A stretch of DNA of 16,894 nt from an uncultured Saprospirales bacterium (GTDB taxonomy: Bacteria > Bacteroidota > Bacteroidia > Chitinophagales > Saprospiraceae), in the NCBI GenBank assembly GCA_937926355.1, contig CALAZP010000305.1:1-16894 (forward strand), written 5' to 3'. Below the pieces are notes generated by a model. The model made no database searches and was not told the origin of the DNA. It was given only the letters and a program-made list of their open reading frames with translations. Numbering within the stretch: position 1 is the first letter of the stretch; each line of letters opens with the position of its first letter. Positions 8,695 to 16,738 of this stretch are shown piece by piece. The position numbers and the translations under genes were made by a program.

Positions 8695-9383
8695 AACATA
8701 AAAATAAAAAGGAACTGTTCGTCCTGATAAGGGCGGACAGTTTTTTTTATGGTGCTATTCCGTCTATTGGGGAATCTATGAATGTTGGATCCCTTGGGGA
8801 TTTAAAGAATTTTTTATCCACTCATTCGAATCATTCGATTAAGCTATGGGGAGATTTTCCAGAGTCTTTTTTAGTAGCTCCTGAGTTTTGGGATTATTAT
8901 GGGGAACTGAATGAAATCCCTGAAAGTTGTTTTTATCACCGTACTAATCTGTTTAGACAAAGCGCTCTTTTGGTGGTACCGGTTCCGCTGGCTATTCATC
9001 GTATGATTTCTCATCATCATCCAGAATTGAAATGGCATTTTTTAGGAGCCCAGATAATAGACCTGGCCTTCAATAAGGGAGGAGATTCCACTTTTTTTTC
9101 AGTTTTCCTCAGAAAGAATGAATTTTGTTTGGTCTATGGATCAAATGGTAACATTCAACTTTATAACTGGATGGAAATTCATGGAATTGAAGACGTGGTT
9201 TATTATTTGGCTCTAGCCCTACAAAGTTTTCAAATTAAGGGAAATGAAGTACGGCTTTTTATCAATAGTTTCGGTAATAGTGATTTTTCTGTTTTAAAAA
9301 AATATTTTCCCCAGATGATCCTAAATGAAGAGGATAATGAGACGACTTGGTTGTATCGTATTTTTCAAGGGATTAATTATTGA
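8682..9383 (+). CDS. DUF3822 family protein, partner of rsmD
   Basis: A 233-residue protein of DUF3822, a largely Bacteroidota family of unknown function with an actin/ASKHA-like fold. The best match is the second half: LVYGSNGNIQLYNWMEIHGIEDVVYYL, then FQIKGNEVRLFINSFGNSDF and LKKYF. FLVAPEFWDYYGE and ALLVVPVPLAIHRMI also fit. The start is doubtful. TTG 8682 directly follows an in-frame TAA (8679-8681), so it is the only usual start codon that keeps ELFVLIRADSFFYG, which resembles the first beta strand of the family. That choice overlaps the upstream gene by 13 bases and runs through the terminator-like hairpin. ATG 8778 would avoid both, but would lose that strand and leave 201 residues. 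The rsmD ATG follows three bases after the stop. Confidence 0.72.
   Translation: MGAIEHKNKKELFVLIRADSFFYGAIPSIGESMNVGSLGDLKNFLSTHSNHSIKLWGDFPESFLVAPEFWDYYGELNEIPESCFYHRTNLFRQSALLVVPVPLAIHRMISHHHPELKWHFLGAQIIDLAFNKGGDSTFFSVFLRKNEFCLVYGSNGNIQLYNWMEIHGIEDVVYYLALALQSFQIKGNEVRLFINSFGNSDFSVLKKYFPQMILNEEDNETTWLYRIFQGINY
8713..8748 (+). terminator. intrinsic terminator-like hairpin
   Basis: AACTGTTCGTCC (8713-8724) pairs along all 12 positions, two of them G-U, with GGGCGGACAGTT (8731-8742). The loop is TGATAA. The downstream T run covers 8741-8748, its first two bases being in the stem, and an A-rich tract (8698-8710) precedes the stem. This is the form of a Rho-independent terminator, 18 bases after the pseudopilin-like stop codon. 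It lies inside the reading frame of the DUF3822 protein, covering codons 11-22, so either that gene starts later or the element is read through or regulated. Confidence 0.7.
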
Positions 9384-9386
9384 CAG

Positions 9387-9929
9387 ATGCGTATAATTGG
9401 TGGTGCATTTAAAGGGAGAAAGTTTATTCCTCCAGCAAAAAATTGGCCTACTCGACCTACAACTGACTTTGCAAAAGAAGGCTTGTTTAATATTCTACAG
9501 AATAGATTAGACTTTGAAGATTTAGAGGTACTAGATTTGTTTGGCGGAACTGGCAGCCACAGTTATGAGTTTTTATCAAGAGGGGCAAAATCTTCTGTAT
9601 ATGTGGATAAATTTCCGGGATGTATTTCCTTCGCCCAAAAAATGGTCAAGGATTTAAAATTGGAAAATCGAATGACCATTGTTCGTTCCGATGTTTTCAA
9701 GTTTATTAAACATTGTACGCAACAGTTTGATTATGTTTTTGCCGGTCCCCCTTATGGTTTAGATATTTTAGACACCATTCCCAATGAAATTTTTGAGCAT
9801 GGACTTTTAAAAAAGGATGGTCTTTTTGTTCTAGAGCACAACCCTAATCACGACTTTACAGAGCATCCCAATTATAAGGAGCAAAGAAATTATGGGACTA
9901 CCATTTTTGCCTTCTTTCAAAACAATTGA
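9387..9929 (+). CDS. rsmD: RsmD-family 16S rRNA (guanine-N2) methyltransferase, atypical GPPY motif
   Basis: RsmD methylates N2 of G966 (E. coli numbering) in 16S rRNA, using S-adenosylmethionine. The 180-residue length is normal. Seen here are the N-terminal MRIIGGAFKGRKF, the RPTTDFAKEGLFNIL segment, and SAM motif I as LDLFGGTGSHSYEFLSRG (residues 49-66). VDKFPGC follows as the next strand, then SDVFKFI. The catalytic motif IV is normally (D/N)PPY, but here reads AGPPYG with glycine at residue 120 (codon GGT at 9744-9746; GAT would give Asp). The rest of the protein looks intact, so this may be a point mutation, a sequence error or a true variant. The gene lies 3 bases after DUF3822 and 35 bases before the argS start, suggesting one transcript. 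Confidence 0.9.
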   Translation: MRIIGGAFKGRKFIPPAKNWPTRPTTDFAKEGLFNILQNRLDFEDLEVLDLFGGTGSHSYEFLSRGAKSSVYVDKFPGCISFAQKMVKDLKLENRMTIVRSDVFKFIKHCTQQFDYVFAGPPYGLDILDTIPNEIFEHGLLKKDGLFVLEHNPNHDFTEHPNYKEQRNYGTTIFAFFQNN

Positions 9930-9964
9930 TTATTACTATTTTTGTTGTCCAAATTAAAGGCGGT

Positions 9965-11803
9965 ATGACGTTATTGGAAAATATAGAAAAGGGAATCAAA
10001 GCTGGGCTTGCTTACCATTACAATTATACGATTACCAAGCAACCCATTCTAATAACCCCTACCAAAAAAGAATTCGAGGGCGACTTTACAGTAGTCGTTT
10101 TTCCTTTTTCAGGAGTTTTAAAGACTAAACCTGAAGAATTAGGTGCAGTTCTTGGCCAATACTTAATAGATCAGGATTCTAATTTTGCTGATTTTAATGT
10201 AATTAAGGGATTTTTAAACTTAACCTTAAGCAACAAAGCAATTAAAAATCTTTTGGAGTTGGTCATTCTTGCTCCTGATTTTGGAACATTTCCTGCTAAC
10301 GGAAAAAAAGTTCTAGTCGAATCTTCTTCTCCCAATACGAACAAACCACTTCATTTAGGTCATATCAGGAATATTTTATTGGGTTGGTCGGTATATAAAA
10401 TTATGGAGGCTGCTGGATTTGAGGTTAAAAGAGTTCAAATTATCAACGACAGGGGAATTGCAATTTGTAAAAGTATTTTGGCTTGGCAACTTTTTGCCGA
10501 AGGCGCCACTCCTAAAAGTGCTGATGTTAAACCAGATCATTTTGTTGGTCAATATTATGTGAGATTTGAGCAGGAATTTTCCGAAGAGTATAAGACTTGG
10601 TTAGAAAGTGTGGAAGGGCTTCAGGTTTTTAAACAAATAAAGAAAGAGGAGGAAACGTTTGAAGAATTCAAGAGCAGGTTCAAAAACGAGTATTTCAATC
10701 AACACAGTTCTTTGGGTGCACAAGCCAAGCAACTATTGTTAAAGTGGGAAAATGGGGATTCGGATACATTGGACTTATGGCGTAGAATGAATCAGTGGGT
10801 TTATGATGGTTTTGACGCTACCTATAAAAGGCTGGGGGTGGCTTATGATCAACTTTATTATGAGTCAGATACTTATTTATTGGGTAAAAAAACAGTAGAA
10901 GATGGCTTGGCTCAAGAAGTTTTCTATCAAAAAAGGGATGGATCAGTTTGGGTGGATTTAACAGAAGAAGGTTTAGACGAAAAGTTGTTGCTTAGGAGCG
11001 ATGGAACTTCAGTTTATATGACCCAAGATATAGGAACCGCCTTATTGAGAAATGAGGATTTTGCCCCTGATAAAATGGTTTATATTGTAGCTGATGAGCA
11101 GAATTACCATTTCGATACTTTGTTTAAAATTTTGAAAAAGCTTAATGCCCCATTTGCAGATGGATTGTATCACTTAAATTATGGAATGATAGATTTGCCT
11201 ACCGGCAAAATGAAATCTAGGGAGGGGAAAGTAGTCGATGCTGATGTCTTGATGGATGAAGTCATAGCCGCCGCAACCGCTAATTCCTTGGAAAGAGGGT
11301 CTTTAGATGACCTTTCGGAAGAATCTCAAAATAAAATATTTACTAAAATAGGGTTGGCTGCTTTGAAGTTTTTTATCATAAAGGTAAACCCTAAAAAGCG
11401 GATGGTATTCAACCCCGAGGAGTCAGTAGATTTACAGGGTCAGACTGGGCCATATGTTCAAAATGCATACGTTCGAATTCAATCGGTTTTAAAAAGATAC
11501 AAGGAGTCCGACTATACCAATAACTATTTGGATATTAATGAAATAGAAAGGGCATTGATTCTTATGATGTCTCAATATCCCGGGATGATTCTAACAGCAG
11601 CGAATGAAATGGATCCTTCTTTGATAGCGAATTATTGTTACCAACTTGCCAAACAATATCATCGATTTTATCATGATTGTCCTATTTTAAATGCAGAGAG
11701 TGAAGATACTAAGCGATTCAGATTACAACTGAGCCACTCTGTGGCTAGTGTTTTATCTGCTGGAATGGATTTATTGGGAATTGAAATGCCTGAAAAAATG
11801 TAA
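9965..11803 (+). CDS. argS: arginyl-tRNA synthetase
   Basis: This class I synthetase charges tRNA-Arg with arginine. I chose ATG 9965 (612 residues), preceded by AAAGGCGG. The frame stays open upstream to a TTG at 9926, but that would overlap rsmD and add 13 hydrophobic residues. The N-terminal additional domain (about 1-110) is followed by the HIGH-type motif in SSPNTNKPLHLGH, with HLGH at residues 130-133. The KMSKS-type loop is KMKS at 415-418 (TGKMKSREG). FLTxx-like anticodon-domain sequence continues to the end (GPYVQNAYVRIQSVL, YQLAKQYHRFYHDCP). Length and motifs are normal. glnS begins 4 bases after the stop. The tRNA-Arg gene at the window's left edge is a possible substrate. Confidence 0.97.
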   Translation: MTLLENIEKGIKAGLAYHYNYTITKQPILITPTKKEFEGDFTVVVFPFSGVLKTKPEELGAVLGQYLIDQDSNFADFNVIKGFLNLTLSNKAIKNLLELVILAPDFGTFPANGKKVLVESSSPNTNKPLHLGHIRNILLGWSVYKIMEAAGFEVKRVQIINDRGIAICKSILAWQLFAEGATPKSADVKPDHFVGQYYVRFEQEFSEEYKTWLESVEGLQVFKQIKKEEETFEEFKSRFKNEYFNQHSSLGAQAKQLLLKWENGDSDTLDLWRRMNQWVYDGFDATYKRLGVAYDQLYYESDTYLLGKKTVEDGLAQEVFYQKRDGSVWVDLTEEGLDEKLLLRSDGTSVYMTQDIGTALLRNEDFAPDKMVYIVADEQNYHFDTLFKILKKLNAPFADGLYHLNYGMIDLPTGKMKSREGKVVDADVLMDEVIAAATANSLERGSLDDLSEESQNKIFTKIGLAALKFFIIKVNPKKRMVFNPEESVDLQGQTGPYVQNAYVRIQSVLKRYKESDYTNNYLDINEIERALILMMSQYPGMILTAANEMDPSLIANYCYQLAKQYHRFYHDCPILNAESEDTKRFRLQLSHSVASVLSAGMDLLGIEMPEKM

Positions 11804-11807
11804 TGAA

Positions 11808-13466
11808 ATGGAATATGCCAATTTTATAGAACAAATAATAAAAGAAGATATAGAGGCAGGAAAACACGAAGGTAGGGTCCATACCCGGTTCCCTCCTGAA
11901 CCTAATGGTTATTTGCATATTGGACATGCTAAAGCCATTACCGTTAATTTTGGTTTAGCGCAAAAATTTGGAGGCAAAACCAATTTAAGGTTTGACGATA
12001 CCAACCCCTCAAAAGAAAACATCGAGTATGTAGATAGCATCAAAAACGACATTAAATGGTTAGGTTTTGATTGGGATGACAGAGAGTATTATGCCTCTGA
12101 TTATTTTCAGCAGCTCTATGAATATGCCGTGCATTTAATTGAAAAGGGATTGGCTTATGTGGATGATTCTAGTGCTGAAGAAATTGAAACTCAGAAAGGA
12201 TCTCCATCGGAACCTGGAAAGGTAAGTCCATTCCGAAATAGGACCATAGAAGAAAATCTTCAATTATTTGAAGAAATGAAAAATGGAATTTACGAAGAGG
12301 GGAGTAAAGTCTTAAGGGCTAAAATTGACATGGCAAGTCCCAATATGCATTTGAGAGATCCTCTACTATATAGAATTCGGAAAGTTCCGCACTATAGGAC
12401 TGGTTCGGATTGGGTGATTTATCCGATGTATGATTTTGCTCATGGCCAATCAGATTCTATTGAGGGAATTACGCATTCGCTTTGCTCTTTGGAATTTATG
12501 CACCACCGACCATTGTATAATTGGTTCATAGAAAAATTAGAAATTTTTCCTTCGAGGCAAATTGAATTTGCTCGGATGAATGTTACCTATATGATTACCA
12601 GTAAAAGAAAGCTATTAAAGCTGGTTGAGGAAAAATATGTGAAAGGTTGGGATGATCCAAGAATGCCGACCATAGCCGGAATGAGAAGGAGGGGGTTTCC
12701 AGCTAAAGCTATTCGGAATTTTTGTGAGAGGGCCGGAGTGGCTAAAAGAGACAACTTAATCGAAATTCAATTATTGGAATATTTTGTTAGAGAATCTCTC
12801 AACAAAACCGCTTGGAGAGTTATGGCTGTTTTGGATCCTATAAAGGTGGTAATTACGAATTATGATGAAAACCTTTCGGAAGAGTTGCCTGCTCAAAACA
12901 ATCCAGAAAGAGCTGAAGATGGAAGCAGGATGATTCCTTTTTCAAGGAATCTATATATCGAGAAGAGTGATTTTATGGAAGAACCTCCAAAAAAGTTTTT
13001 TAGATTGTCACCAGGAGGGATGGTTCGACTTAAAAATGCGTATATAATCGTTTGTGATCACTATATCAAAGATGAAAATTCTGGCGAGGTTATTGAAGTA
13101 CATTGCAGGTATATTCCCGAAAGTAAAAGTGGTCAAGATACTTCTGGTTTAAAGGTAAAGGGAACAATTCATTGGGTATCCGCACCTCATGCGATCAATG
13201 CTGAGGTCAGGTTGTATGATAGATTATTTAATGACCCAACTCCTGATAGCCATGAAAATCAGGATTTTTTAGAATTTTTTAATGAGGATTCCTTGCGTTT
13301 GCTGTCAGACGCCAAATTAGAACCCTTTTTGAATAAATCTCTTCCTAATAATTCTTTTCAGTTTTTGAGAAATGGTTATTTTACAATAGATGAGGATAGT
13401 CATAGGGACAAATTGATTTTTAATAAAACTATTGGCCTAAAAGATAACTGGAAGCCCCAAACCTGA
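11808..13466 (+). CDS. glnS: glutaminyl-tRNA synthetase
   Basis: GlnRS charges tRNA-Gln directly with glutamine. From ATG 11808 the protein has 552 residues, normal for bacterial GlnRS. Starting further upstream would run inside the argS reading region. The N-terminus has FPPEPNGYLHIGHAK (HIGH at 37-40), then NLRFDDTNPSKENIEYV, the glutamate/glutamine-type signature. The KMSKS-equivalent is ITSKRK at 263-268 (MITSKRKLLKLV). DDPRMPTIAGMRRRGFP follows. The C-terminal part forms the beta-barrel anticodon-binding domains (VIEVHCRYIPESKSG; TIHWVSAPHAI). GlnRS rather than GluRS is supported by these segments and the barrel domain. Its presence suggests direct Gln-tRNA charging rather than the GatCAB route for this tRNA. 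pyrR follows 5 bases after the stop. Confidence 0.96.
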   Translation: MEYANFIEQIIKEDIEAGKHEGRVHTRFPPEPNGYLHIGHAKAITVNFGLAQKFGGKTNLRFDDTNPSKENIEYVDSIKNDIKWLGFDWDDREYYASDYFQQLYEYAVHLIEKGLAYVDDSSAEEIETQKGSPSEPGKVSPFRNRTIEENLQLFEEMKNGIYEEGSKVLRAKIDMASPNMHLRDPLLYRIRKVPHYRTGSDWVIYPMYDFAHGQSDSIEGITHSLCSLEFMHHRPLYNWFIEKLEIFPSRQIEFARMNVTYMITSKRKLLKLVEEKYVKGWDDPRMPTIAGMRRRGFPAKAIRNFCERAGVAKRDNLIEIQLLEYFVRESLNKTAWRVMAVLDPIKVVITNYDENLSEELPAQNNPERAEDGSRMIPFSRNLYIEKSDFMEEPPKKFFRLSPGGMVRLKNAYIIVCDHYIKDENSGEVIEVHCRYIPESKSGQDTSGLKVKGTIHWVSAPHAINAEVRLYDRLFNDPTPDSHENQDFLEFFNEDSLRLLSDAKLEPFLNKSLPNNSFQFLRNGYFTIDEDSHRDKLIFNKTIGLKDNWKPQT

Positions 13467-13471
13467 GCTTC

Positions 13472-14041
13472 ATGGATGAACAAAAAGTAATCTTAGAAAG
13501 TGGTCGTTTTAAATTGGCAATAGATAGAATTTGTTACCAATTAATTGAAACTTATGATGATTTCAAGGATACTTGTTTAGTTGGGATCCAACCAAGGGGA
13601 ACCTTATTGGCCAATCGAATTCACCAAAGGCTTTTACAAATTACCAAAGTACCGAGGATTGAATACGGGAGACTAGATATTACTTTTTTTAGAGATGATT
13701 TCAGAACAAGTGAAAAGCCTTTGTTGCCTCATTCCAATGAATTCGACTTTTTGGTGGAAAATAAAAAGGTCATTTTAATAGATGATGTCTTATATACAGG
13801 TCGAACTATTCAAGCCGCTATGACGGCTCTTAATCATTACGGTAGACCAACAAATGTTGAATTGGTGGTTATGGTAGACAGGAGATTCAACCGACATTTG
13901 CCTATTCAACCGGACTTTTCAGGAATAACTGTTGATTCAGTAGATCAGGCTTATGTGAAAGTCCTGTGGGAGGAGGAATTTACCCAGGCTAAAGTCATTC
14001 TTTATGCAACTAAAAATAATTCAACGCTAGTCAATGAATAG
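13472..14041 (+). CDS. pyrR: PyrR-type uracil phosphoribosyltransferase / pyr regulator
   Basis: PyrR proteins have the type I phosphoribosyltransferase fold. In Bacillus-type bacteria they bind pyr mRNA in response to UMP, and many also make UMP from uracil and PRPP. This 189-residue protein has GIQPRGTLLANRI, a YGRLDITFFRDDFR segment characteristic of PyrR, and the PRPP loop VILIDDVLYTGRT at residues 100-112. A VMVDRRFNRHLPIQPDFSG segment also fits the family. The gene overlaps pyrB by 8 bases, supporting a role in pyrimidine synthesis. There is no leader between glnS and pyrR (5 bases) in which an attenuator could sit, so whether it acts on RNA here is open. It could instead act mainly as an enzyme. 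Confidence 0.9.
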   Translation: MDEQKVILESGRFKLAIDRICYQLIETYDDFKDTCLVGIQPRGTLLANRIHQRLLQITKVPRIEYGRLDITFFRDDFRTSEKPLLPHSNEFDFLVENKKVILIDDVLYTGRTIQAAMTALNHYGRPTNVELVVMVDRRFNRHLPIQPDFSGITVDSVDQAYVKVLWEEEFTQAKVILYATKNNSTLVNE

Positions 14042-14969
14042 TCTTAGTACCAAACATCTATTGGGGATAAAATTATTAAATGAAAAAGATCTAAGGCTTA
14101 TTTTCGAAACCGCCACCTCTTTTAAGGAAGTTATCAATCGCCCTATCAAAAAAGTCCCTAGTTTGAGGGATATCACCATAGCCAATTTATTTTTCGAAAA
14201 TTCTACAAGGACTAGAATATCATTTGAATTAGCAGAAAAACGACTTTCAGCAGATGTTGTTAATTTTTCTGCTTCAGCTTCTTCTGTTACAAAAGGTGAA
14301 ACATTATTGGATACAGTCAATAATATATTAAGCATGAAAGTAGATATGGTGGTCATGAGACATCCTGCTCCGGGTGCACCTTTCTTTTTGGCTAAACATA
14401 TTGATGCTAATATTATCAATGCAGGAGATGGAACTCATGAACATCCAACACAAGCTTTATTAGATGCCTATTCCATGATGGAAGCACTAAATAGTGATTT
14501 AAGTGGCAAAAACATCCTGATTTTAGGGGATATCATGCACTCAAGAGTAGCCTTAAGTAATATTTTCTGTCTCAAGAAATTAGGTGCTAATGTAAAGGTT
14601 TGCGGACCTCCAACTTTAATTTCTCCTTATTTAAAACAACTCGGGGTGGAAGTCAATTACCAATTGGAAAGTGCTTTAAGATGGGCAGATGTGGTTAATG
14701 TGCTTAGGATTCAGTTGGAAAGGCAGGATATTAAATATTTTCCCTCTATTCGAGAGTATGCATCTAATTTTGGAATTACGAAGGAACTATTAAACAAAAT
14801 GGATGATAAAAAGGTAATACTACATCCAGGTCCTGTAAATAGAGGAGTAGAAATTACTAGTGAGGTTATCGACGGTCCACACTCTGTAGTACTTCAACAA
14901 GTAGAAAACGGAGTGGCTATTCGCATGGCGGTTCTTTATTTATTAGCTGCTAGTAGAGATAAAAATTAA
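14034..14969 (+). CDS. pyrB: aspartate carbamoyltransferase, catalytic chain
   Basis: PyrB joins carbamoyl phosphate and aspartate to give N-carbamoyl-aspartate, the first committed step of pyrimidine synthesis. In the 311 residues I see the carbamoyl-phosphate motif FFENSTRTR (STRTR at 57-61), SVTKGET with the active-site lysine K87, MRHPAPGA, and GDGTHEHPTQALLD (H137). HPGPVNRG at 264-271 is the C-terminal active-site loop. LRIQLER corresponds to the R-x-Q segment that binds aspartate. Length is normal for the catalytic chain. No regulatory chain pyrI lies downstream, which fits the unregulated or differently organised trimeric enzymes. The ATG lies inside the end of pyrR, so the two are translationally linked. 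It is probably the last gene of the DUF3822-to-pyrB run. Confidence 0.96.
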   Translation: MNSLSTKHLLGIKLLNEKDLRLIFETATSFKEVINRPIKKVPSLRDITIANLFFENSTRTRISFELAEKRLSADVVNFSASASSVTKGETLLDTVNNILSMKVDMVVMRHPAPGAPFFLAKHIDANIINAGDGTHEHPTQALLDAYSMMEALNSDLSGKNILILGDIMHSRVALSNIFCLKKLGANVKVCGPPTLISPYLKQLGVEVNYQLESALRWADVVNVLRIQLERQDIKYFPSIREYASNFGITKELLNKMDDKKVILHPGPVNRGVEITSEVIDGPHSVVLQQVENGVAIRMAVLYLLAASRDKN

Positions 14970-15005
14970 ATCGCTTTAATATTCGTAATACCAAAAAGTT
15001 TCAGA

Positions 15006-16430
15006 ATGAAAAAGATTAAAATGAGCCTTTCTTTGTTTGTACTCCTTTTCGGATTTCAGGCTCTAAATGCTCAAGAGGGAATAAAAATTTCTGTTCAGGT
15101 AGATGGTTACACTAATAATGAAGCCTATTTGGCGTATTACTATGCCGATAAAATGTATGTTAGAGATACAGTTCAAAAAAATGAACAAGGGGTAATGGTT
15201 TTCCAAACAGAGGAAGCAATTCCAGGGGGCATTTATTTGGTGGTATTTCCTCCCGATAATAATTACTTTCAAATTTTACTTAAGGAGGGGAATGAATCTT
15301 TCACCTTGCGTACTACTTATCCAGATTTAATCACCAATATGAGCATTGAAGGGAATGATGATAATGCTTTATTTTATGAATATTTAAAATTTATCGGGCA
15401 GCAAACTCCAATAGCCCAAGAATTAAAAAAGAGGTACGCTGAGGCATCTGAAGAAGAAAGACCTGAAATTGAAAAGCAGCAAGAGGAAATTGATGAAATA
15501 GTTAAGGCTTACCAACTCAATATAACAGAAAATTATCCTAATACTTTTGCCGCAACGGTAATAAAAGCAAATATGCCTTTTGATATGCCTGAAATTGAGG
15601 GAGAAACGGAAGAAGTAAAGCAAAAGGCTCAGTTAGATTGGATTCGAACTCATTATTTTGATAATATCGATTTGGCTGACCCCAATATGATCAGGACGCC
15701 CTTCTTCTTCGAAAAGGTAAATTATTTTTTAAAAACATTTTACGCCCAACATCCTGATTCAATTGGATCTGCATTAGTAAGGGTTTTGGATGCGATGGAA
15801 CCTGCAAAAGAAAATTTCCAATTTTTCTTGGTTCACTATTTAAACGAGTATGCCAAATCAAATATCGTTGGAATGGATGCAGTGTACGTTTATTTAGTCG
15901 ATAATTATTATGCTAATGGGAGGGCTCCATGGACAGATAGTACCCAATTGGAAAAAATAATAGAGAATGCCAACGGCTTAAAACCAACTTTAATAGGAAA
16001 AATTGCACCAGATATAAGGTTGGAAAGAAAGGATGAAACCAACTTTAATCTTCATGATGTAAATGCAAAATATACCGTATTGTACTTTTGGAGATTTGAT
16101 TGCGGTCATTGTCAGGAATCAACCCCTGTGGTAAAAAAGTTTTACGAAACATTTAAAGATAGGGGAGTAAAACTGGTTGCAGTATGTACCAAATTTACCG
16201 ACGACGTGAAAGGTTGTTGGGATTATATTGAGGAAAATGAAATTGAGGATTGGATGCATGGAGTGGATACTTACCATAGGAGTAAGTATATGGAAAAGTA
16301 CTATATCAAATCTACACCACAAATTTTTATCCTAGATCAGGACAAAAAAATTATCATTAAAAAAATTGGTTCTGAACAATTGGAAGATGTAATGAGCAGC
16401 TTGATTGAAAATGAAGCAATAAATAAGTGA
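15006..16430 (+). CDS. exported thioredoxin-fold protein (DUF4369-DUF5106-TlpA-like)
   Basis: A 474-residue exported protein. The signal peptide MKKIKMSLSLFVLLFGFQALNAQ ends in A-Q, typical of Bacteroidota cleavage by signal peptidase I. Residues about 24-115 form a beta-rich DUF4369-like domain (ISVQVDGYTNNEAYLAYYYADKMY split around 28-51, then DTVQKNEQG). Residues about 120-320 are helical and resemble DUF5106 (LKKRYAEASEEERPEIEKQQ is part). Residues 330-474 are a TlpA/AhpC-type thioredoxin fold beginning GKIAPDIRL. The redox site CGHC is at 366-369 in FWRFDCGHCQES, and the cis-proline segment is KSTPQIFIL. An extra cysteine pair flanks it (VCTKF, GCWDY). It probably reduces or exchanges disulfides in the periplasm; the substrate is unknown. 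It overlaps the following lipoprotein gene by 4 bases. Confidence 0.87.
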   Translation: MKKIKMSLSLFVLLFGFQALNAQEGIKISVQVDGYTNNEAYLAYYYADKMYVRDTVQKNEQGVMVFQTEEAIPGGIYLVVFPPDNNYFQILLKEGNESFTLRTTYPDLITNMSIEGNDDNALFYEYLKFIGQQTPIAQELKKRYAEASEEERPEIEKQQEEIDEIVKAYQLNITENYPNTFAATVIKANMPFDMPEIEGETEEVKQKAQLDWIRTHYFDNIDLADPNMIRTPFFFEKVNYFLKTFYAQHPDSIGSALVRVLDAMEPAKENFQFFLVHYLNEYAKSNIVGMDAVYVYLVDNYYANGRAPWTDSTQLEKIIENANGLKPTLIGKIAPDIRLERKDETNFNLHDVNAKYTVLYFWRFDCGHCQESTPVVKKFYETFKDRGVKLVAVCTKFTDDVKGCWDYIEENEIEDWMHGVDTYHRSKYMEKYYIKSTPQIFILDQDKKIIIKKIGSEQLEDVMSSLIENEAINK

Positions 16431-16738
16431 TAAAAAAACTCTCTATACTTTTGTTAATTCTTACCAGCTGTCAAGTGGATAGGGAATCTTCCGAACCTAA
16501 TATTGGGCATCAGGAATTATTAAATCTTTTAGTGGATATTCACTACGCTGAAGCAGCTCTTGAAAATTTAAAAATGTTAGAACAGGATAGCTTAAAAGTC
16601 CAGTACTATACTCATATTTTGCGTTATCATGGAGTCACCAAGGAGCAAATGGAAAGGTATATGGAAGATTTAAGAAATGATCCTATATATCTCAATCAAG
16701 TTTACAAGGAGTTATATACCAAAATTTCAAGTAATTAA
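16427..16738 (+). CDS. small DUF4296 lipoprotein
   Basis: A 103-residue lipoprotein. The N-terminus MIKKLSILLLILTSC carries a lipobox (LTSC, Cys15), after which the mature part begins. Residues about 28-100 fit DUF4296, a Bacteroidota family of unknown function: LLNLLVDIHYAEAALENL, then YYTHILRYHGVTKEQMERYMEDLRNDP. These are three amphipathic helices without visible catalytic residues. The start is GTG, forming a GTGA overlap with the stop of the thioredoxin-like gene, so translation is likely coupled. The shared transcript suggests the two exported proteins act together at the envelope, but this is inference from layout alone. Confidence 0.8.
   Translation: MIKKLSILLLILTSCQVDRESSEPNIGHQELLNLLVDIHYAEAALENLKMLEQDSLKVQYYTHILRYHGVTKEQMERYMEDLRNDPIYLNQVYKELYTKISSN

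Noticed and set aside
9926..9964. TTG start giving argS 13 more residues
   Set aside because: It overlaps the rsmD stop and adds residues not expected in ArgRS; ATG 9965 has a purine-rich site before it.
11748..11807. Upstream extension of glnS into argS
   Set aside because: The ATG at 11808 gives a normal GlnRS length and 4-base spacing from the argS stop.
13466..13471. Possible PyrR-type attenuator before pyrR
   Set aside because: Only 5 bases separate glnS and pyrR; no hairpin or leader can fit there.
14027..14419. Minus-strand open frame of 130 codons opposite pyrB
   Set aside because: It is antisense to the conserved active-site region of pyrB, so the open frame follows from pyrB codon choice.
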